Assembly: GCF_051020955.1 (NCBI RefSeq)
Contig: NW_027476096.1
Span: forward strand, 372,001-436,000
Direction of reading: 5' to 3'
From: Megalopta genalis
Lineage: Eukaryota; Arthropoda; Insecta; Hymenoptera; Halictidae
DNA: 64,000 nt
A program made the position numbers and the translations under genes. Of the stretch, positions 33,198-45,748 are shown in pieces (position 1 is the first letter of the stretch; the number at the start of each line of letters is the position of its first letter). The notes beneath the pieces are model-generated. The model saw only the letters and a program-made list of their open reading frames with translations. It was not told the origin of the DNA and made no database searches.

Positions 33198-33455
33198 TGT
33201 TACGGCGACTTGTCCAAATCAAGTCGCTGTAATGTGAAACTGTCCTGTTGTGAACAACTCCTTAAAGAATGATAGAAGATAGGGGTTGCCACGGAAGAGT
33301 GTTACCAACGGACAATTAAAGAGTCGAGAATGGATTGTCGAACGAGCAACATTTCAAATTGAAAGATCTGAATTGTAATTGTATCGAGTTGTGTTATAGC
33401 TTAAATATTGAAAATAAAATGCCGCAACGCGAGAGAAACGGAGTAATTCGCAACA
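33198..33455. mobile_element. Solo LTR of a retrotransposon (4-bp duplication)
   Basis: 258 bp starting TGTTACGGCGACTTG and ending GTAATTCGCAACA, so it has TGTT...AACA ends. It is flanked by a perfect ATAT duplication (33194-33197 and 33456-33459). An AATAAA signal lies at 33414 (GAAAATAAAATGCC). The hairpin GCGACTTG...CAAGTCGC sits at the 5' end. A 4-bp duplication and TG..CA ends fit a Ty3/gypsy-like LTR left by LTR-LTR recombination; Bel/Pao is the alternative. No internal region nearby. Confidence 0.8.
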
Positions 33456-33888
33456 ATATTAATTAACACAGTTACGAAAGTTTGGCGCAGGGATTGAGAA
33501 GGTTTCGAGAATAATCGCAGGTTTCGAAAATCGCAGTGCAAGAGCTTTACCTATTGTTTCTCTCATTTTTAATTCGAAAAAAACCATACATATTATATCG
33601 ATATTATAAGGATCGATTACTATCTTCAAGAATGATCAGATTATTGATCTTTTCGCAATCAACTTAGGAATACCTTTCTTTCTCTAATAATTTTAGTAGA
33701 ACAAAAAATATTTATTAAAACTTATTGGTGGAAAATAACAATAAGCAATCCCTCATCAACAACGATTACAGATAACGTAAACACTATTATTTATAATAAA
33801 AAGCATTTGAATAAAAATCATAATTGTTATGCAATATTTGTTGTTATGTGATGACAATTATGGCCCCTGCATTATAAATTAGTATATA

Positions 33889-33985
33889 CAGTAGAGCGTC
33901 GATTTACCGAACTTCGATTATCCGAAACGTCGATTATTTGAATGTCGATAATCCAAATGACCGATTAACCGAATATAGAATGAGC
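33889..33985. mobile_element. pogo/Tigger-like terminus remnant
   Basis: CAGTAGAGCGTCGATT, then ACTTCGATTATCCGAA and further CGATTATTTGAATGTCG units. The CAGTAGAG...TCGATTATCCGAA pattern is typical of pogo/Tigger-group terminal repeats. TA precedes it. No opposite end or transposase found. Confidence 0.6.
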
Positions 33986-35954
33986 TACGTGAATACGTAT
34001 TTTAATTACGCGTATTAATAAAATTAATAAATAGTATTATTACCATTATTAAAATTGCTTATTATAATTATGTCATTTCTTGAACGGGAGCATAAAATTT
34101 TCAATACACTTTTCTGAGGTGTTTCACTCCAAGAAAGTGCAACGTAAAATGTATTTTGTATCCTTCCATAGAAAAATGATTTATGATTATTGAGATTGTA
34201 AAGATGCAATCATTTGATTGTTGTTACAACTTTTTAATGAAGTATTTATGCAAATACATAATACTCGCAAAATGTAACCGTTAAACCTCGGGACACCCTG
34301 TATATGAGGATCAATGTAATGCAAAATCAAAATAGATATAATCTTGTTATTTTTTAAAGTAATACAAAGTAGTTACCCTTATAATCAGAACACTATCGCT
34401 CCACTCACAATTGACAGAGCACAAAGACAATGTTGTTTAAAAAATGTTGCAAGAAAATAATATGAAAATACATACATAAGCAGCTTTTAAATATAATTTG
34501 TGTGTTTCCGTTTTCACCGTGCTTCAACAATGCTAATCATTGTTATGATTTTTTAAAAATCATCAAAATATTACAATTTTGTTGTTCTAAATATATTTCT
34601 AAATTTTATTATTTTTTCCAAATTCCTGGTATACCTGTATGTAATTGTACCTCAGTTTTATTTTGCATTTTATTTTTGTAAGCATAACTTCTTATATTTG
34701 CATTTATTTATACACGATCTTCTTCAACTATTTTTGCTTAAGTTTCAAATCAATTAGGAACGTGGCGGTGACGTATATAGGTCATCCAATCAAGAATCTG
34801 ACATTAACCAGATTGAAATATAATAGAAGACGATGTTTTCGAGCTTCCAATTTATGAAGTTTTCAACACTCTAACGACTTTATACCGGCCAAATTTAAAA
34901 CAGACGTGCTGCTTTAGTCACTGTTGAACGTCAAAGTTATTTCCGATATTACAAAAGGTAAGAAAATATGGTGAAGCGATATTTAAATGATTTCGAAGCG
35001 AACATCTAATGGTAACAAAGAATCGTTCCACCAATATCATTTCAATGATCTTTTCAAAGTCATCGACATTCTTTGGCTCGTTAACGTTTATTTTTTAACG
35101 GCGCAATGTTATTGCTTGCATCAAGATGAGTTCAATGAGCTATAATAACATGACCTTGGGAAGACCTCGCCAATTATCCTTATCTTATTTTATTACAAAT
35201 GCTCAAAGTATCGAGGACCGTTCTGTATTCTTTAAATTTCAACGCACTTTTTAAATACCAAGATCATCCCAAGGTCATGATATTATAGGTCAATCAGCTT
35301 GTCTTGATGTAAACAACAACATTGCTCCATAAAAAATAAATGTTAATGAGAAAAGAAATATCATTGACCTTGAAAAAATCATTACAATAATCTTGGTAGA
35401 AGAATTCTTCGTTACCAGTTGATGCATGTTTCGAAACCATTTGAATATCGCTTTGACATTTTTTTCTTCCTTCCATAATAAAGAGAATAAGTCTGATATT
35501 CATTTTAAGTGAATCAACATGTATGTTAGCTCCATTTTGAAGTGCCGTCCGTTTTTGAAAATACAGTATTAATATTCACGAAAAATTGAACGTATTAGTA
35601 AACATAGCTTGGATAAGTAAATACAGATAAGAGAAATACCACTAAGATATTTCTACATCGAATGAAAATCAGCCCGTTGTTATTTCGTATTTTTTTATAA
35701 TTTTTTAAAGAAATCATTCTTGAACCTATGTTTATACGACATTTTTTTCTTATTATCGCTCGTAAAATATGCTGATACCGTTTGACCGGAGAAACTTGAG
35801 ACACCCTGTATACTTTATAGTTTAACTAATAGACAGTTGAGACTACAGTTTGAAGAAATAGTTGTTTCGCTTGAATTTGACCGATTAGTTTTATTCGTAA
35901 TCTTATATTTCCATGTACATTTCCATCTACTTCGAGACCTAAATGTTAATAACG
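33986..35954. other. Mostly unannotated, with two orphan MITE ends
   Basis: CGGGACACCCTGTATA at 34288 and TTGAGACACCCTGTATAC at 35797 are right ends of CAGGGTGTC-type elements whose left ends I cannot find. Weak similarity between them (ACTCGCAAAATG / CTCGTAAAATATG, then ACCGTT) suggests they are from one further family. Open frames have no domains. Confidence 0.5.
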
Positions 35955-36195
35955 GAAGAGTCAAATTTTATTTCTATGGCCTAATTCCATTTTCCAAAAA
36001 CATCGAGCTAGATATTTTAATATTTACATTCCTATGTGATATATAATTTCGTTTTAGCAAAGCCTCTAGAACGCAATAACCTTTAGAAACCTGTTACTAG
36101 TTATCAATATTTTTGAATTTATAAAAATGCAAAATCCTTAAATATCTGGATTTTAAAATAAATGGACTCTGGCAATTTTCAAAATAAACGGCTCA
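35955..36195. mobile_element. TIR element, GAGCCGTTTATTTTGAAA family
   Basis: Right end TTTTCAAAATAAACGGCTCA. Interior blocks TTTTCCAAAAACATCGAGCT and TTTACATTCCTATGTGATAT are the complement of 10504-10763. The left terminus is eroded (TTTTATTTCTATGG). It ends only 45 bp before the next large element. Confidence 0.75.
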
Positions 36196-36240
36196 TTTAG
36201 TAGATCAATGTATGAAATCTTCATCACGAGTCTGACTATA

Positions 36241-37223
36241 CAGGATGGGACATTTTAAACAGGTCACTTGAATAATTCTCTTGTTTTTGAAAATAGGAGA
36301 AAATGCATTAGACCAAACTTACTTGGTATCGGGGGACTCATATAATCTGGTATTACCAATTTTTCTGTAGGTGGAGGCGTCAAGGAGATATGAAGGTCAA
36401 TTCTGTTTTTTTTTTTAAATGGAACAGTAAGTTTTTTTACTCACATTCTGATAGAGTGTTCCGAGGCGAATACAATGAACTATTATAAAGGTCATTCTAG
36501 GTCACCAAAAGTGACACAGAAAAGCAAAGCTAAAATACAGTAAAATGGCAAATAATCACACAAATTTGTTTATAAATGTAATCTAAAAATAATGTCATTT
36601 ATTTACTTGCGTGCAATTTTTATCGTCATAATGTAAAAGCTAAGATCAAGTCCAATGCAACGACCACAATACTATGACCATATGACATTTAGTACGAAAA
36701 GTCCAGAAATATTTACGACACTTCTAACCCTTCGCTGAAATGTATAAATCTCTGAATTTTTCTTCAAATTATTTTCTAAAACAGATAATTTAAAATTACC
36801 AATAATGTTTGAGGATACAGATAAGCGTACAATATGATTGAATGTTTGTTTATCTTTTGTGACCCGTGTCACGTAATACACACACGTGATACACAAGTAT
36901 TCGAAAAGTACTCTGAGACACTTTATTTTCTCTTGCAGTTGACTTTGGGTGACCTTGAATGACCTTCATAATAGTTCATTGTATTCGCCTCGAAACACTC
37001 TATCAGAATGTAAGTAAAAAAACTTACTGTTCCATTTAAAAAAACAGAATTAGCCTTCATATCTCCTTGACGCCTCCACCTACAGAAAAATTGGTAATAC
37101 CAGATTATATATATATATATATATGAGCCCACCGATACCAAGTAAGTTTGGTCTAATGCATTTTCTCCTACCTTCAAAAACAAGCGAGTTATTCAGGTGA
37201 CCTGTTTATAATGTCCCACCCTG
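36241..37223. mobile_element. Large TIR element, about 280-bp inverted arms
   Basis: CAGGATGGGACATTTTAAAC at 36241 pairs with AATGTCCCACCCTG at 37210-37223, with TA on both sides. Arms (36241-36515 and 36938-37223) are near-identical inverted copies, sharing GGTGGAGGCGTCAAGGAG, CAAACTTACTTGGTATCG and TCATTGTATTCGCCTCG-type blocks. The 420-bp centre is non-coding. One arm of a relative is at 46158-46430. The right arm has an AT dinucleotide run at about 37106-37124. Confidence 0.92.
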
Positions 37224-37304
37224 TATATAGAGCAAGGGGTTAAAACGAATATGTGGAATTATTAGATGTACAAATTAATTGTCGGCATTTTATCCCTGAG
37301 ATGA

Positions 37305-37510
37305 GTGCTTATTTATAAATAATCAAATTACTTTTTAATTTGATATCCCCATCAGCATCGATACATTTTCGTAACTTTTCAGACAGTTAACGAATCAACC
37401 TTTCCTGCGTGAAGGAATATGGTGATTTTGCACTAACAATTTCGGCAATACTTTCTTCGACATATTCAGATGATTGAAAGTGGGAATCGATTAGGCGATG
37501 TTCAAGACCT
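37305..37510 (-). pseudogene. Probable mariner-superfamily transposase C-terminus
   Basis: Minus-strand reading: LGLEHRLIDSHFQSSEYV, EESIAEIVSAKSPYSFTQ, ERLIR-stop-LSEKLRKC, IDADGDI. The pattern of loop, HF, helix, then a W/L-x-KC-I-x-x-x-G-D end resembles the last 60 residues of mariner-like transposases. No catalytic residues are included, so the family call is tentative. Confidence 0.45.
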
Positions 37511-38385
37511 AAACAGCTATACAAAAAATTCAGTAGTGACTTAAACTATACAAGTGCCGCTAAACTATACAGCACGTCTGATTATACATTAGACATCAAA
37601 ATTTTAAACATTCTTTCATATTTTTAGAATGGAACGACTATGAAATTTTTGTCATGACAATGTAATTCCAATATACGTAGAACCATTAATGTTTCAAATA
37701 ACATCCCAAAATTTTCCAGGTACTGTAATAACCGAATAATTAGAATTTTCCATTACAGTAATGTATGAAATATTAAAAACTTTGTTATTTTTTCAAATGT
37801 CATACCAGAACGACTCTTTTACGTATTAAAAATTCATATTACCATACTCAAATATGTTCCACAGCTATTTTCGAACGTATCATTAAGAATTCATCGATTC
37901 ATATTTGCACGTATTCAACCGTTCATATGGACACTCACTCTTTTATTTTATTCAACCCACGCCTCCACATGCAGAAAGCAATATATATATAAATGGCTAA
38001 GAATACATACAAAAAATTGTAACGTTGAAATTTTAACCATTTTCTGTTCTAACGAAGAGTTAAATTAATTTTTGTTCATGTGAACAAGTAGAACAATTAT
38101 ATTCTCTTATAATTTGATTCCAAGCCATACAAAATCATTTTCGCTTGGACTTCTCTGGCTCATTTCAAACTGTTCTGTGTAGAGCACATTCCATTTTCCA
38201 CATTTCATTTTTCAGCAAATATTGAAATTGTACAAAACGTAAAAATTACGGATTACATATACATACATAGATATATATATTGTTTGGTAAGGATAATACA
38301 AGTAATTTTATGATGTAATTGTTTTTTTAGCTTCATTACAAATCTGTAATATACATAACAGACCAACCACCGATCTATATGTATG
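37511..38385. other. Unannotated AT-rich stretch
   Basis: No gene or named repeat; ATATATA runs at 37981 and 38268. Confidence 0.4.
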
Positions 38386-38984
38386 CAGAGTGACCCATTT
38401 AAATCGATACAGTCAAATATCTTCGAAACCGTCGATGATACCAAAATATATTTCAAACGAAGTTTAAATGGTTTTTAGGGGCGCGTAATCTGATATTAAT
38501 AAGATTTTTCTAGGTGAACGCATATGAAGGTCAACTTCATTTTTTGAAATGGAATCATACATTCTTTACTATACTATTCGATACAGCTCGCCATCCTCTT
38601 CATAAAAATACTAAAGCAGTTATTGCGAAAAATTATTGGTTTAGAAGATATTTCGATCTTAGTATCCTCGAACAATAACTTTAGATAGGTGAGTGATAAC
38701 ACTATGCATAACTAAAATTCAAATATCTTCTAAGCCAATGATTTTTCGCAATAAATATTTTACTATTTTGACGAGCTGTACTGAATAGTATAGTAAAAAG
38801 TGTATAATTCTATTTTAAAAAATGAAGTTGACCTTATTATGTCGTCGATGCTCACCTAAAAAAATCTTATTAACATCAGATTACTTGCTCCCGAAAACCA
38901 TTCAAATTTCGTTTGAAATGTTTTTTAATATCATCAACGTTTTTAAAGATATTTAACTGGATCGTTTTAAATGGGTCACCCTTG
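38386..38984. mobile_element. Fold-back MITE, about 290-bp arms
   Basis: GCAGAGTGACCCATTTAAA at the left and TTTAAATGGGTCACCCTTG at the right. Arms pair through CTGATATTAATAAGATTTTT, ATATGAAGGTCAACTTCATT and ATTGGTTTAGAAGATATTT-type blocks nearly to the centre (about 38690). A single-arm relative is at 55036-55300. No coding content. Confidence 0.9.
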
Positions 38985-41879
38985 TACGCTTGCGGACGAA
39001 AGTTAAGAAATGTGCTATGGAGATGCATATTCTTGATTATAGTAACGCTTCTTAATATAGAATAAAGACTTGTATTTTTTTATCTATACAAACAATAACA
39101 CTTTCTTCAGGTTTATAAATGTTTCTTGATTTATTTCTATCGTGAGATATGTAATATTTCCATTTATTGGTTGTGTGTACTGAATAAAACAATATTACAA
39201 TATAAACAATGTTTCACTATAATATAACAGAAAGTACTAATATTATAGATTCTTGAAGAAAATTACAAAACAACCTCCTTTGAACGTTGCGACGCTGCAG
39301 TTAAGCCATATACCTTTTCTTGTGGAATACCATTCTGTCCTAAGGGATGCTAATGATGCTAATGATGCAAATGAAGCGTCTCTTTATATTCTTAGCGGAC
39401 TTCTTTCAGTTTCGAAGAAATTAACGTTCTCTACGGAATGAAGTAAAGCAATTACTCTGTGAATATCCACGGTAATAATAAACTCTAACTGAAAGTTTAT
39501 GCATAGAACATTTTTACTAAACGCAAACAATTTTTAATTATCTTTGCACGTAACATTAAAACTATTGTAAATACACGTGGAAAGTAATACGCGAAATATG
39601 CGAACGAAACATCAAATACAGTTCAGAAATCAATATCGTCATCATTAATATTACGCTTTAAACCGAGTGATTAAAATGTGATCACTTAATCAGTCTGAAC
39701 ATTAATCACTGTATTTATTCGTTGCAAATACGAACGACAGTATAATTTTAGGTTCATAATAAACGAGATTTATGCCAGTACGAAATCAGAAGGAGCTTCT
39801 ACGTACGCACGAAATTCAGTAATACATACTTCAGCAATATCGATTCCATTAAAACGCGAAGTTCATCGTCATCGAAATTTCACGACCAAGAACATTACTT
39901 TTATTGGATATAAGAATATTGCATAAACACGTCATTAAGAAATCAATAAAATTACATTACATCAATTTCATTCGCGTGCACGAACGCTTTTATCGACATT
40001 ACATATACAGGGTGTCCTACGATTAGCACCGTTTGATGTAACTACTGAATGATAGACGATAAAACAAAAATTTAAGGAGACTTTTATAATCAATTTCGTA
40101 CAGAATAACAATGTCAAAAGACTAATTTGTTCAAACCATAAACTATGGTGGAAAGTCGCGTCTATCCCAGAAAATGTTTAATAAATGTATTTCTATGTTC
40201 AAAAAATATTTTAAATAAAAAAAATTCAAAAAATGTTTTGCATGCACCACACATCCTTAAAAATATGCACATTCTCATTTTCCATAAAAATTTTAAATAA
40301 CGAATAAGTTAAATTTATTTCTTATTAGCGAATGACGAATAACTTAATTAACTTTACTCCGGTATAACAAATAACGAAACTTGTTCGTTATTATTTTATT
40401 CGTTATTCTGAAAAACATTTGCCCAACACTGGTTACAACCCCCCCCCCCCCATTCGCAGAAAGAAATTTTTTAAACTACATAGAGTTATTTGAATTTGTA
40501 AAATCTTTATATAGAAAAAACAATTATAGTTTCGCAGGCCATTTTATAATAACATGGAGGCTTTGAAGTAATTGAGATTAAGTCCGGGAAAGTAGAAAGC
40601 AGAGTGCAGAGAAAACTATGCAAGCTTTATGCAAAGTTGCAGCAGTTAAACAATCGACAATTTTTCGATCTTAATTTGCTGTTCTTTTAATTGAGTGAGG
40701 TAGCGTTGTTCCAGTGTTTAATAGTCAGCAAACGTACTTACACGGTAAGAATGTGGAAATGTAGGGTACTACTGCCGTATTTCCGCATGATTAATTTTAC
40801 TCAAATATGTAGGGTCAGCCCCTCAACAACACGGTATATCTACAACACAATTTTGCTCTTACCCGATTAAAGAATTGGGGGAACCCACGGTATAACACAG
40901 CATGTTGTCTGGAAGGGGCACTGGATATAGGGGAAATTTTCATAAAGATGTGTTAGACCGTATTACGAAATTTAAAAAGAGCTTGTAGGAAAAATTGAGA
41001 AACGAGAATAATAAACTTTACAGTAAGAATGAAACATAAAAATGATAACACGATTTAGAAAGAAAATCAAGAAATATTGAATTTTAACACTAACCCAACC
41101 GAGCCTTAAAATTGATTACAACTATAAGTAAATAAAATAATAATAATAATAATAAAAAGGTCTCGTTATAATGTAAATATTTTTCTTATTATAATGTATA
41201 CTTGGATTGAAAAAATTATTCGATCGCTTTCTATGAGAGTCTTTCTAATTTCGGTCACATTAAAATTAGAAACCAAACAGTTTTACCGGCTACATCGGTT
41301 TAGCATTAATAGCTATTCTTCACATTGCTTATCATAATAACCTTGAAATAACCCTGACAGAATAAATCTTGAACTTACTGCTTATATTTGCACTGTCTCC
41401 CTTTATTCAGTTAATTGATCTTCTCTACTGGTACATCCACTGTTACAAAAATCAATAAAATTCCGTAAATATTTTCATAGCCATACATTTTTCTTTACGT
41501 TTTGCATTGAAACTACATCAGGTATAACTATAGTTCAGTGCATGGTTAACATTAGAATATAATATACGCAGAATATGTCAAGGTTATTTCATCCAACACT
41601 AGTGTATTATACCTTTTCATAATAATTGGTCAGTTTGATAAATACGTTTCTCGAAATTATGAAAAGCAAGTAGCATAGTTTTATTAGTTTATTAGTTTAA
41701 ATGCGCCTAATGCGACACTTTTAAGGCACATAACTACTGTGTTATACAGAACCTATTTATTCCATTACTATGTAGTGTACATATTTAAGATATTAACGCT
41801 GGTGACTCATCCTGTATGTATCTTATCTCAAACGTGTCTGTTTTGTGTAAAAATCAACTCTTTTGAAAAATCATAACAA
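38985..41879. other. Unannotated stretch
   Basis: Small items only: a 9-bp tandem (GATGCTAAT) at 39347-39375; an orphan left end ACAGGGTGTCCTACGATTAG at 40008; a run of 13 C at 40439-40451; TAATAATAATAATAA at 41139. No gene supported. Open frames are short and motif-free. Confidence 0.5.
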
Positions 41880-42118
41880 AGATGACACTCATGGTCAACG
41901 ATGGTACAAAATGGTTATATAATTATTATATAAAATATTATTATATAAATATAATATTATATATATTTATTATTTTATTTATTTTATTATTATATATATT
42001 ATATAATTATTATATAAATATAATAATATTATTACGTATAATAATATAATATTGTTGTATTATTGTATAAAATATAATAATATTGAAAATATATATTAAA
42101 TTCTTAATTCACTCTTTC
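41880..42118. repeat. AT-rich repeat, left member of a direct pair
   Basis: ACTCATGGTCAACGATGGTA at 41889 and AATATTGAAAATATATATTA then AATTCTTAATTCACTC at 42070-42115 recur, closer together, at 42993-43091. Between the two blocks here is a TATTATATA low-complexity insert. The two members flank about 870 bp. Confidence 0.8.
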
Positions 42119-42164
42119 AGTGAAGAAATGTTTATTCTTTCTTCAAAATAGTGATAGAGAATAA

Positions 42165-42390
42165 TCGGCGCATCGTGTATATGTATAGTCTGCACGCGGC
42201 AAGAAAGCATCTTTGTGTTCATTATATTATGTTTGTTATTATCGGTCGCTACTGGCCGAAAACGGTGACGAAGATCGACAGTGATCGCTAGCGACCGATA
42301 GCTGCGACAGTGGGGCAGCTAGTAAGAGGGGGAATATAAATACAAATGTGTTTTCTTGTCGCGCGAAGACTATATGCCTGAATGTATGAT
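42165..42390. repeat. R20-related repeat with internal hairpin
   Basis: TATAGTCTGCACGCGGCAAG at the left pairs imperfectly with CTTGTCGCGCGAAGACTATA at the right. Contains GCGACAGTGGGGCAGCTAG as in R20. ATCGGTCGCTACTGG at 42240 and TAGCGACCGATAGC at 42290 form a second hairpin. Confidence 0.65.
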
Positions 42391-42529
42391 GCGAAGAACG
42401 GTGAGTGCTCCAAATGTTCCGTTTGTTTGTCGTAAATATTTCTTGATGGAATGATGTACCTTTTGTTATCGAATTACTCCTCAGAAGCATTTAAAATATA
42501 AAGACACCAAGTAGTTGAATTTAGTTTGG

Positions 42530-42715
42530 ACTCTGGTTTCCACACAAATTTCCAAAACATTTAGCCACAAAACTATCTAAAAAGATTAATTCACCCAAAA
42601 AAGCATCCAGAACATAATGATCCAAAACAATTAATTTTTCCAAGAAGCATTCGAAAGTTATTAATAAACCCTTCGAAAAACCTCCAAGAAATAATAATAC
42701 CCTCCTGCTGTAAAA
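42530..42715. repeat. R22 repeat, uninterrupted copy
   Basis: Same order of blocks as 22180-22680, with a single TTAA at 42661-42664 where the other copy has a TTAA MITE. Confidence 0.75.
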
Positions 42716-43552
42716 AAATGAAATGAAAAATTGCACAGACTTTTAGACACATCAGCTTATTATATTCATTTCACTTTGTACAGAATACATTTTATTTGGT
42801 TATAATTTTATAGTTCCGTAACAATTGATAAGGCTTAGATATCTGTTGCCTCATCATGTAATAAAAAAAATATAATAATTTAGTGCAGACTAGTTAAAAA
42901 TGTAAACGGTTTTAGAGAGAAAGTACGGTCTACAGAGCATTTAAAGCAATTTTAAAACAATTCGACTTATAATCTTTAACATTTGAATACACTGATCACA
43001 CTCATGGTCAACGATGGTACAAAATGGTTAGATATAAAAAAATACATATAATAATATTGAAAATATATATTAAATTCTTAATTCACTCTTTATTGTGTAA
43101 CATCTTCCTCCTGTGTTAAGGCATGTTGTTACAAGATTCCTCAATCAATATATTAGCTTTTATTTTTTTTTTAACCCTTTCGTTTATAATTTGACAGATT
43201 TGAAGTTGACATTTTGACATTTGAAGTTGAAGCCGCTTAGCGGCAAAAATGTGAAAGTCGGAAAAAATATTCCCGTCGAACGATGAATTAAGGATTATGA
43301 ATTACTCCTGCACGAAAAATTAATTTCTCGATATCTCAGTTGTTCTATCTCAATTGACATATGTGATGTACTTACACACTGCATTGGAAGAATTAATTGC
43401 TATTAAATTCTTTGAAATTTTTACATTTATTAAGCCTCATCAATTGTTACGGAACTATAAAATTATAACCAAATAAAATGTGTTCTGTACAAAGTGAAAT
43501 GAATAAAATAAACTGAGGTGTCTAAAAATCGGTGCAATTTTTCATTTCATCT
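42713..43552. repeat. Fold-back repeat, about 120-bp arms
   Basis: Left arm 42713-42840 and right arm 43430-43552 are inverted copies with few mismatches (AAATGAAAAATTGCAC / GTGCAATTTTTCATTTC; CCGTAACAATTGAT / ATCAATTGTTACGG). The spacer holds the second AT-rich direct repeat (42993-43091) and TTAACCCTTTCGTTTATAAT at 43173, a piggyBac-type end without a partner. Confidence 0.85.
42993..43091. repeat. AT-rich repeat, right member of the direct pair
   Basis: Same blocks as 41880-42118 but without the TATTATATA insert. Both run in plus orientation. Confidence 0.8.
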
Positions 43553-44440
43553 AATATTCGCGCAACTGCGAAAACATAAATAATCAATACATAGAAAACG
43601 AAATTTAAAAAAGTTGCAATAATTACAATCCGTGCAACGTATAAATTATGAACTTTTTCATTTTATTTAATATTCCTCTTCAGGAAATATGATTTCAAAA
43701 AGTATAAAATGATCGTTGAATTTTACATCGGTCAGCCTGTGTGTTGTCAGATAGAATAGCATAATAGAACGTGTCTGCAGATTTGCATGTCAAACATCAG
43801 CCTGATTTATGAAGATTAGTTTCACGTCAATATACTTGTACTTGAGGCGATTTTGAATCTATTAGCAATTTCGCCTGAACTGTTCGTTAATATTTACACA
43901 TGAATTTTAGTACGAAAATCCAGTTTTTGAGTTATAGAAATCTAAAACGAATAAAGTAGCTTTTAAGCCCGGTTTTAAAATTCAACCCCTTAATTTCAAC
44001 CCCGACAGAAATATTTAGGTATTCTGTTTGTCGTAAGCCATTCTGCATAATGGCATACGAGCGACTGTATAATAATGTATAACCATAACTTTGGTACTGG
44101 ATTCAGCTGACATGTCAAGACAGAAATAATGTTTAAAGGGTAGTCATTTATATGCGGTGCCAATTGTTCATTCATCTTCACTAGCGATCGCTTTTAGTGA
44201 TTACGAAACTGCATATCTTTACGCATTTATGCCACGTGAAAACTTGTGAAATTCAACAAAGCACTTCTCAGAAATGAATAACATTTTACATTCAGTTCTG
44301 CAGCAAAAAATCGGCTAATCAGCGAAAGGAATTTTCTTGTCAAACGAATGTTTAGAAAGTGAACTGTAAAAATAAAAAATTGTACAAATGAAACGAAATG
44401 ATCGAATGAAATTCTCTAGACGTTTGTTCACTTATCAATA
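43553..44440. other. Unannotated stretch
   Basis: No recognisable gene or repeat; one motif-free open frame on the minus strand at 43996. Confidence 0.4.
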
Positions 44441-44637
44441 GACTGCGGATTTTGTGCATCTATGATAAAACTGACTACGCGAAATTCCAAGAATAAAGAC
44501 ATTAAATGAATTTAAGGTAAATCCTATATTTTCCACCATTTATTAAAATTATCGAAAGAAGAAATAGATTTTTATTTCAATCTTGTTTCTGTTAACTGAT
44601 TCAGAAAATTTTTATTTTGCAATAACGATCCGCAGTC
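44441..44637. mobile_element. MITE, GACTGCGGA family
   Basis: GACTGCGGATTTTGTGCATC at the left and AATAACGATCCGCAGTC at the right. 197 bp; TA on the left edge. The right terminus is well conserved with 45749 and 46666. Confidence 0.85.
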
Positions 44638-45465
44638 ATCGACCAGGTGAAAGGTACCAGATTCATTCGAATTTTCTGGTAGCTGTTTTCGATACGATGT
44701 GAGAGTGTGTAAGGACACGATTTATCGAAAGAAGTACGGGAAGACAGGAACAAACGGCTGTAACACGGAAACAAGGTCAGATGGAACTTTTATATGAACT
44801 TTTTTTAATTATTCATGTGTGCTGGATCCATATTCTGACACTCCCGGTATTGAATACTGATGCTAACGAATGTTTGTCATTGAATATATGCAACGAACGA
44901 ATATGATATCTACAATAACCGCATAATTCGATTACGTTTGCCATGATTTTATTGTGAATGATAATGCAACATGCAATCCGCAGCAAATGTATTTCTGGAG
45001 CTGTGCAATCCGAAAATCTGGTTGAAGTGACGCATCCAGTCTCTCTCTTTATACTCATGAATATTTCAATCTGTTGTTTCCTACGTTCGTTGTTAGATTA
45101 TCAATGTGAACATACGTGTTTTAGTAATTGCATTTCGCGTTATTAAGAGTTTATTCGATGCGCGCATTATAACTTATTCCATTGAATTCAAACCACGTTC
45201 TGTCAGACGACGACGATTTAATTTTAGGAAAATTATTATTGCTCGAGTTTTCAGAAATACCGTGCTAAAGACAAAAATGTTTATAATTTTCTCGATGATA
45301 TTATTTAGAAAGCGACCGCTAGATTGCAGATTTTATGGATTTCTGATAAACAACAGTAGACGAAGTAGGAAACAATGAATACTTTGGAAAAACTGACGAA
45401 GATGTTCGTAAGTTTAGTGTAACATTAGACAGGATGAACCACACAACGTACCAATTTTTTTGTTA
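44638..45465. other. Unannotated stretch
   Basis: Overlapping short open frames on both strands at 44813-45378, none with a domain I recognise. Confidence 0.4.
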
Positions 45466-45654
45466 ACCCTTTTTCCCCCCGGAGTTGTCAACGCCACCTT
45501 CAGTTTTTTATAGGTTGATCTACAATTTTTTTGTACTCATGGTTTAGAGGATGCTGAGACGAATTCGGCAAGCATCATAACATGAACCAAACCAAAAAAG
45601 AAATTGTAGGTTTACCAATAACAAATCTTGATAACTCCAGAAAGAGAGGGTTGA
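45466..45654. mobile_element. TTAA-type MITE (piggyBac-like)
   Basis: TTAACCCTTTTTCCCCCC then GGAGTTGTCAA at the left pairs with TTGATAACTCCAGAAAGAG then AGGGTTGA at the right. Inner arms pair through GGTTGATCTACAATTTTTTT / AAAGAAATTGTAGGTTTACC. The outer tetranucleotide is TTAA on the left and TTGA on the right, consistent with a decayed TTAA duplication. Confidence 0.75.
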
Positions 45655-45748
45655 CGAAACATTTGGTACAATCGTGGTTGCAATTATGAATCTTGTTTCG
45701 TTTCGTCTTCTTTCATTCTTTAACGTCGCGTCGACAGTTCGATAATTA

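Noticed and set aside
33200..33235. Hairpin GCGACTTG...CAAGTCGC as a terminator or small RNA
   Set aside because: It lies at the start of the solo LTR and is better explained as part of it.
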